Below, in pieces: positions 58,559 to 64,000 of a DNA stretch of 64,000 nt. The notes below the pieces were generated by a model. The model did not search any database and had not been told where the DNA came from. It worked only from the letters and a program-made list of their open reading frames with translations. The stretch spans positions 41,936,082 to 42,000,081 of the forward strand of contig JALGQZ010000001.1 in assembly GCA_023105745.1 (NCBI GenBank), given 5' to 3'. Every line of letters begins with the position of its first letter. Position 1 is the first letter of the stretch. Both the position numbers and the translations under genes were made by a program. The stretch comes from Austropuccinia psidii. Lineage: Eukaryota; Basidiomycota; Pucciniomycetes; Pucciniales; Sphaerophragmiaceae.

Positions 58559-59000
58559 ATGGGATATACAGCTGAAAACTTAAGTATAAGCATTCTCATG
58601 GTTGAAAAACACAAGGCAAAAGTAAGCTTATATACAGGAGCATACTGTACATGTGTTGATAAAGGTTATTTGAAATCAATTGTACCATATTGGGAAGAAA
58701 AAATTAGACCAATACAAGGAGTCAAATTTAGTAGTTCCAGAGAAAGCATGAAGCTCCTTGGAATAATTGACTTAACACTAATTTTTCCTCACCCTTCACA
58801 ATGTATAAGAGTGAAATTGGAGTTTGTAGTAATGGACAACTGTACTAGTAACCAATTTATACTTGGAAATGATTACTTGTCAATCTATGGCATAGATATC
58901 TCAAATCAAAAAGACAGATATTTAACCATAGGAGATGATAAGAGACAAAAATTTGGGTTTTCAAATAACAAAAAACAAATTACAGCCATAAACAAATAAG
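58559..59000 (+). pseudogene. Element A protease
   Basis: Open frame of 146 codons with the retropepsin layout. The active site reads SLYTGAYCTCV: Tyr replaces the catalytic Asp. The C-terminal strand motif NQFILGNDYLSIYGID is intact. A TAA at 58998-59000 closes the frame; the following stretch to 59080 continues as a linker to the reverse transcriptase. Confidence 0.82.
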
Positions 59001-59080
59001 AAGAGAGAAACTCATCGAAAGACTTTTTCATAGGGGACCAACTTGAAGAGGCAGAAATCAATCAAGAACTAACAGAAAAA

Positions 59081-62000
59081 ATGAAAGAAGAATTGATTGA
59101 ACCCTTATTAAAATATAAATATGCCTTTGCAACTGACAAAGAGCCACTAGGTGCCATAATTGGACATGAAGTAGACATTATCCTTAATGTAGAAAGGCTT
59201 TATCCACCTCTGTTAAGGAGACTAGCTTACCCAGAAATCCCAAGAGCTAGAGAAGCCTTAGAGGTACACATTGAGGAATTAATGGAACTTGGGGTATTAA
59301 GGAAAGTGGGACTTAATGAACTGGAAGAGGTGACTATACCTATCATTATTACTTGGAATAATGGAAAATCAAGGATGGTAGAGGACTTTAGAGCTCTAAA
59401 TAACTACACTATCCCTGAGAGATATCCAATACCCAGAATTCATGAGACATTGACACAATTGTCACAGGCTAAGCTCATCAAATCCATGGATTCTCTGAAA
59501 GGATTTCAACAACATTTACTGACAGACAATGCTAAGAAACTACTGAGGATAATAGTCCACTGGGGGATATATGAGTATTTGAGGATGCCCTTTGGTATAA
59601 AAGATGCACCTTTTCATTATCAAAGGATGCTGAACACAATATTTCCTGAAGAGGTATCAGAAGGATGGTTAATAATCTATATTTATGATATTATAGTTTT
59701 CTCAGAAATCTGGGAAAGTCAATTGACAAAACTAGAAAGAGTACTACAAAAGATAGTCCAAGTGAATATGAAAATTACCCTCAAAAAGTGTCATTTTGAA
59801 TATAGTAAGCTTAAAGCACTAGGACATGTTGTATCTGGACTAAGCTTAGGCATAGATAAAAACAAAGTAGCAGCATTACTACTGAAACTAATGACCCAAA
59901 CCAAAAAAGAAATGCAATCATTTCAAGGATTTGCTGGTTACTACAGACAGAATATAAAGGACTTTGCAAGAATTGCCAAGTTCTTGTATAAAATATGTGA
60001 CCAACAGACAGTTTATGAAATGACTGAAGAAAGAGTCAAAGCATATGAGGAACTAAACAATGTCCTCACAAATGCGCCATTTATTCTAATGACAGATTGG
60101 AAACTACCTCTTAAACTATACATTGATGCTTGTGGAGAAGGATTAGGTTCTGCACTAAACCAGAAACAAATCATCAATGTTAAACCTGTTGAAGGACCAA
60201 TTTGCTTCATTTCAAGACAAATTAAGCCAACAGAAGCAATATATGGAGAAAGCCAAATGGATTGTATTTTCTTAGTATGGGCTTTAAAAAAATTACATTA
60301 TTATCTGGATGGCACATTGTTTGATGCAATCACAGACTGTAATGCTGTAAAATGTTTGTTAAACATGAAAACACCAAATAGAAATATGCTAAGATGGCAA
60401 ATTGCTATCCAAAAATATGGAGAAAATATGACTTTAGCTCATAAATCTGGAAATATTCATAAAAATGCAGATGACCTTAGTCAATGGGCTTTAGCAAATA
60501 CACCTTACAGCCCAGAATGGGTGCCACAGAAAGAGAAACATATAGAAGGCATATGTGTCACAGACATTGGCATAGAATTCTTTAATCAAGTTAAAGAGAG
60601 CTATAAGATGGATAGGAACTGTCATATCCTATGCCAACTTCTGATGACAGACTGCAAAGACCCATCACTCTCATCCAAAAAAGATGAAATATGGAAAAAA
60701 GCATATGATGAAGGAAGATTCCACCTCCTTGATGAAATAATTTATCATAGGACAAAACACACATTTGTTGTGACCTTAACAGATAGAACCTTAGTAAATA
60801 GTATACTACATGAATGTCATTATAGTGTTTCATCTGGACATCTCTCAGAAGATAGGACATTAGAAGGGGTTAAAAGCTTCTCTTGGTGGCCAAACTGGAG
60901 GAAAGATGTTGCAGAATACTTCCAAACCTGTGACAGATGTCAAAAAGAAAACAGAGCCACAGGAAAGAAATTTGGAATTATTATCCAAATCCAAGAACCA
61001 AAATCCTCATGGGAAATAGTTCATATGGATTGGGTGACACCCTTACCTCCAGGAGGAGACAGGAGTTATAACTCATGCCTAGTACTGGTTGACAGATACA
61101 GAAAAACTCCAATGTCCTTACCATGTCATAGAGATGACACAAATATGGACACAGCCATAATGATATGGAATAAAGTTATTAGCCACACAGGCTTATTCCA
61201 AAATATCATAAGTGACAGAGACCCAAACTTCACTTTAGCATTATGGACAAACCTCTATGACTTGTTTGGAACAAAGTTATCATTCTCAACATCCTACCAC
61301 CCTCAAACTGATGGTCTAGCAGAAAGAATGATAAAAACATGAGAAGACATGATCAAAAGATTCTGTGCTTATGGACTAGAATTCAAAGAATCTGATGGCT
61401 TTACCCATTATTGGTGTACCATAATACCAGCTCTTGAACTGGAATATAAAACTTCAATTCTTTCTTCAACTGGCAAAACACCAGCAATATTAGAGAAAGG
61501 TTGGAATACAAGACTTCCTTATGATACACTCAAAAAGGACTTAGTGGATATACATCCAACAACAAGCAGTTTTAAAATAATGCTTGACAAAGTTAGACAT
61601 CATGAAAACAGATGTATGCAAGACTCTTTTAAATATGCAAAAGAGAGATGGGATAAAAGTAATAAGAAACCTGGCTTTAAAGTAGGAGACTTGGTGTTAG
61701 TAACAACTCTAAATTGAAATAATATCAAAGGCCCAAAGAAATTGAAAGATTCCTTTTCAGGATGATTTATGATAAAAGCACTACATGGACTAATGCTGTG
61801 CAATGAGAGCTAATGGGTGAACTTATGAACAAACACCCAACGTTCCCTGTAAGTCTGATGAGACCTTACAGCTCAAGTGAAAAAGATTTATTTCCACTAA
61901 GAAATAAAGCCCCACTTGAAATCCCCCTTTTAGAAGAAGGAGAAGAAAAGAAAATTGTCAAAGTCCTTAAAGAATGAAGGACAAGAAACAAAAAAGAAAG

Positions 62001-62121
62001 GGAATACCTTGTAAGGTATAGAAACCCAACTAAAGAAGATAAATGGCTACTTGAGAAAGATATAAATAATTTTGATAAACTACTAAGAAATCCCAGACAT
62101 GAAGGAAGACCTAAAGAATAA
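59081..62121 (+). pseudogene. Element A reverse transcriptase, RNase H, integrase and chromodomain
   Basis: A 753-codon frame (59081-61342) is followed by one TGA, then 61349-61717 in the same register. [41 protein letters not shown], and an active site reading YIYDIIVF, with Tyr for the first Asp. RNase [28 protein letters not shown]. Integrase: [34 protein letters not shown], so the D, D, E residues are all present. After 61717 there are stops and a frameshift; a chromodomain remnant (REYLVRYRNPTKEDKWLLEKD) ends in TAA at 62119. Polymerase activity is lost. Confidence 0.88.
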
Positions 62122-62226
62122 AAGAGTTAAGAATTATTGAGCTTCAAGACTAAGAAATTATAATCAAGAGGTAGGACAGTGAACGATACCCTAATCAACT
62201 ATATCAGATTAAAGTACAATATTTTT

Positions 62227-62239
62227 TGGTGGTAGGGAA
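62227..62239 (+). other. Polypurine tract of element A
   Basis: GGTGGTAGGGAA immediately before the TGTGAGCC start of the 3' LTR; placement matches the tract in element D. Confidence 0.75.
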
Positions 62240-63438
62240 TGTGAGCCTTTGAAAAATGACCACATATCCAAAGAGGTCACATGAAAACCTTTAAAATAAT
62301 TATTCCTCCAAATAATTATATTAAAATAAGTAAAGATACCATAAAAAAGCATCAATTATGAATTAAATTAGAATCTGATGAGTAAACATGTCAAATAAAT
62401 TACACAATTATATTCCCCATGATAAAACACACATATATCATTTTTATGTCATATCTGTAAAGTCAATAGCTAATGAGTAATAAGCTAAAAATGCCATAAA
62501 AAGAAATAAATTCTTATTTATCTCAGAAACCAATGAAACAAAATGTGAAAAAATTGCACCATTGGATTCTTCATGAAAGAATAAACATCAAAAAATTTCA
62601 TTTCATTTTGCTAAAGTCAATACTTAAGGAATTAAGCTGAATATATGCACTTTTTTGGTCAGTGCATACATTCATGGTTTTTAGCTAATATCTCTTCAAA
62701 GATACATGATAGAGAGTTAAACCAAAAATAGGGTTAACACATAATTACTGTAGGATTGCATATATGAGGCTCATTTGACAGTTTATAAACAAGGTTATAA
62801 GCTGTAAGGGTTTATTGAAGAAAATTGTCAGAGCTGTTAACCATTTTGTTGTGAAAGTGGTCCAAACTTAAAACAAAGTGAATATTCAGGCTCTAATAGT
62901 TCATACGTGAAGAATGATGTATTATTTATCATAATATTCAAGGTAAAACTCCCTGAAATCAAGATTTGAAGTTTAAAATATTGAATTTTGACAGAAAAGA
63001 TGAGATACAAGAAAAATCATCAAAAAAAGGTTTTGATGATGTAATGAAATTCTCTTGGAAGTTTAATAAGGACATGCCAAGCTATCAGAATTCACTCTCT
63101 GAAGAGCTGTAGAATTTATAAATTAAAAGTTATTAGTTATCAAAGTTTAAGCTCAAAATTGATCATTCATGATCACTCACTGTAATCTTATTTCAAGCTT
63201 AACACTTATATAAGTGATACAACTGGTGAATACTATTAGATTATGACTAATACTTATAAAATAAACAAATTTTAGGCTTCTGCCAATCCTATTATGTCAT
63301 AAAACTTAGAGTTATAGTGATAACTCTATATAATGGTGTAAAAATGAGATAAGATGGTTTGATGATGATTTAATCATAAATAAGCCTTAAAATACCATTC
63401 ATTTCCAGTGGATACCATTGGTACACATCTTCTAAAGG
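62240..63438 (+). repeat. 3' LTR of element A, truncated by a later insertion
   Basis: Aligned with the first 1.2 kb of 42282-44277, with more substitutions than the B or D LTR pairs. It stops abruptly at 63438, where another TGTGAGCC LTR starts. The remainder is expected to the right of the window. Confidence 0.85.
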
Positions 63439-64000
63439 TGTGAGCCTTGAGGTATATTTTACATACCCAAATAGGCCACAATTATCTTAAAAAGAAATTT
63501 TGGATTATGCAAAACTCATAAGTCATGCATATATCCAAAATTCATCATTTCCAATTTCAGAAAAGATGAATAACTTTTTATTGAGTAAGTAAATCCATGG
63601 ATTTAAGACCAGATTTGGATTCTACACAAAAATTCACCTAGGGTAGCTCCATAGAGTGAATAAGCTCAATTTAAGTATTTGAGGTGGTAAACTGGAAAAT
63701 ACTTCAATACCACATCATTAATACCACATAAAAGATCCGTGAAAATTTTTGTTTTTCTTGATTTTTAGCCAAAATAATGGGAAAGTGAGAAATCCCATGT
63801 TACATATACACTAAGAATAGTGTTATGCATGTTTTGAGCACTTAATATCATGGTATTCTTACATGGACTTTTGGTACACCCATAGTGGATATCTCACTTT
63901 AAGCTTAAATTACTATTTTGACATAAAAAATAAGCAAGGGGGACAAAAGACATCAAAGAGAGCCAGGGTACCCAACTTCTGAGGCCTCAGAGGCGTGGAT
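63439..64000 (+). repeat. Start of another TGTGAGCC-type LTR (family H)
   Basis: TGTGAGCCTTGAGGTATATTTTACATACCCAAATAGG resembles the first 35 bases of both the A and D LTRs but diverges afterwards, so it is a third family of the same superfamily. It continues past the window end. The flank AAAGG (63434-63438) should recur after its far end. Confidence 0.75.

Larger units (their letters stand above)
42282..64000 (+). mobile_element. Ty3/gypsy chromovirus A, interrupted by element C; 3' end beyond window
   Basis: 5' LTR 42282-44277, primer-binding site, intron-containing ORF1 (cut by C at 45649), ORF2 with Gag, protease, reverse transcriptase, RNase H, integrase and chromodomain (56943-62121), polypurine tract, 3' LTR from 62240. 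The 3' LTR is itself split at 63439 by another LTR, and the rest is outside. Left flank is ATATC (42277-42281); the right TSD copy cannot be seen. Protein order and motifs match element D throughout. Coding damage is heavier than in D, so A is older. Confidence 0.9.

Overview
The window is AT-rich eukaryotic DNA from a fungus, most likely a rust (Pucciniales). The evidence is short GT-AG introns, Ty3/gypsy chromoviruses, a fungal hAT transposase and one fungal host gene. The retroelement proteins look to me like those of the giant genome of Austropuccinia psidii (myrtle rust). That is recognition from memory, not a database result. Nothing bacterial is present: no operons, rRNA, tRNA or CRISPR arrays were seen.

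Layout. 1-665: 5' end of a copia-type element on the minus strand. 666-3360: AT-rich spacer. 3707-6464: decayed, intron-containing hAT transposase gene on the minus strand. 7488-9917: the only convincing host gene, an eight-exon NAPE-phospholipase D-like metallo-beta-lactamase (FMP30/NAPEPLD type) with every metal ligand in place. 10190-36785: an old gag-protease element (here F) holding a nest of later insertions. F is split by a solo LTR of family A (12341-14307) and by a solo LTR of family E (16027-36611). E is split by a gypsy element B (17102-36058), and B is split by gypsy element D (23269-33190). 36786-42281: AT-rich remnant DNA with small unexplained stem-loops. 42282-64000: gypsy element A on the plus strand. 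A is split by element C (45649-56937), whose 5' LTR is split by a solo LTR of family D (54178-55964). A's own 3' LTR is broken at 63439 by another related LTR (H) that runs off the window.

Five insertions (A-solo, E-solo, B, D, C) plus the D-solo have readable 5-bp target-site duplications, so the order of events can be read directly. There are two LTR superfamilies. B, C and E begin TGTCACAG and end in its inverted complement; B and C encode one fused Gag-Pol with a C-terminal chromodomain. A, D and H begin TGTGAGCCTT. A and D have LTRs of about 1.8-2.0 kb, a shared primer-binding site, a separate intron-containing ORF1, and a Gag-PR-RT-RNaseH-integrase-chromodomain ORF2. No full-length element is intact: all carry stops, frameshifts, deletions or lost catalytic residues. 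D is the least damaged and keeps a 626-codon integrase ORF.

The most interesting observations are the conserved phase-1 intron in ORF1 of both A and D, with a possible splice-created start codon; the two retropepsin-like domains in F; stem-loops with an 8-nt loop and compensatory arm changes; and conserved noncoding repeat arrays in B and C.
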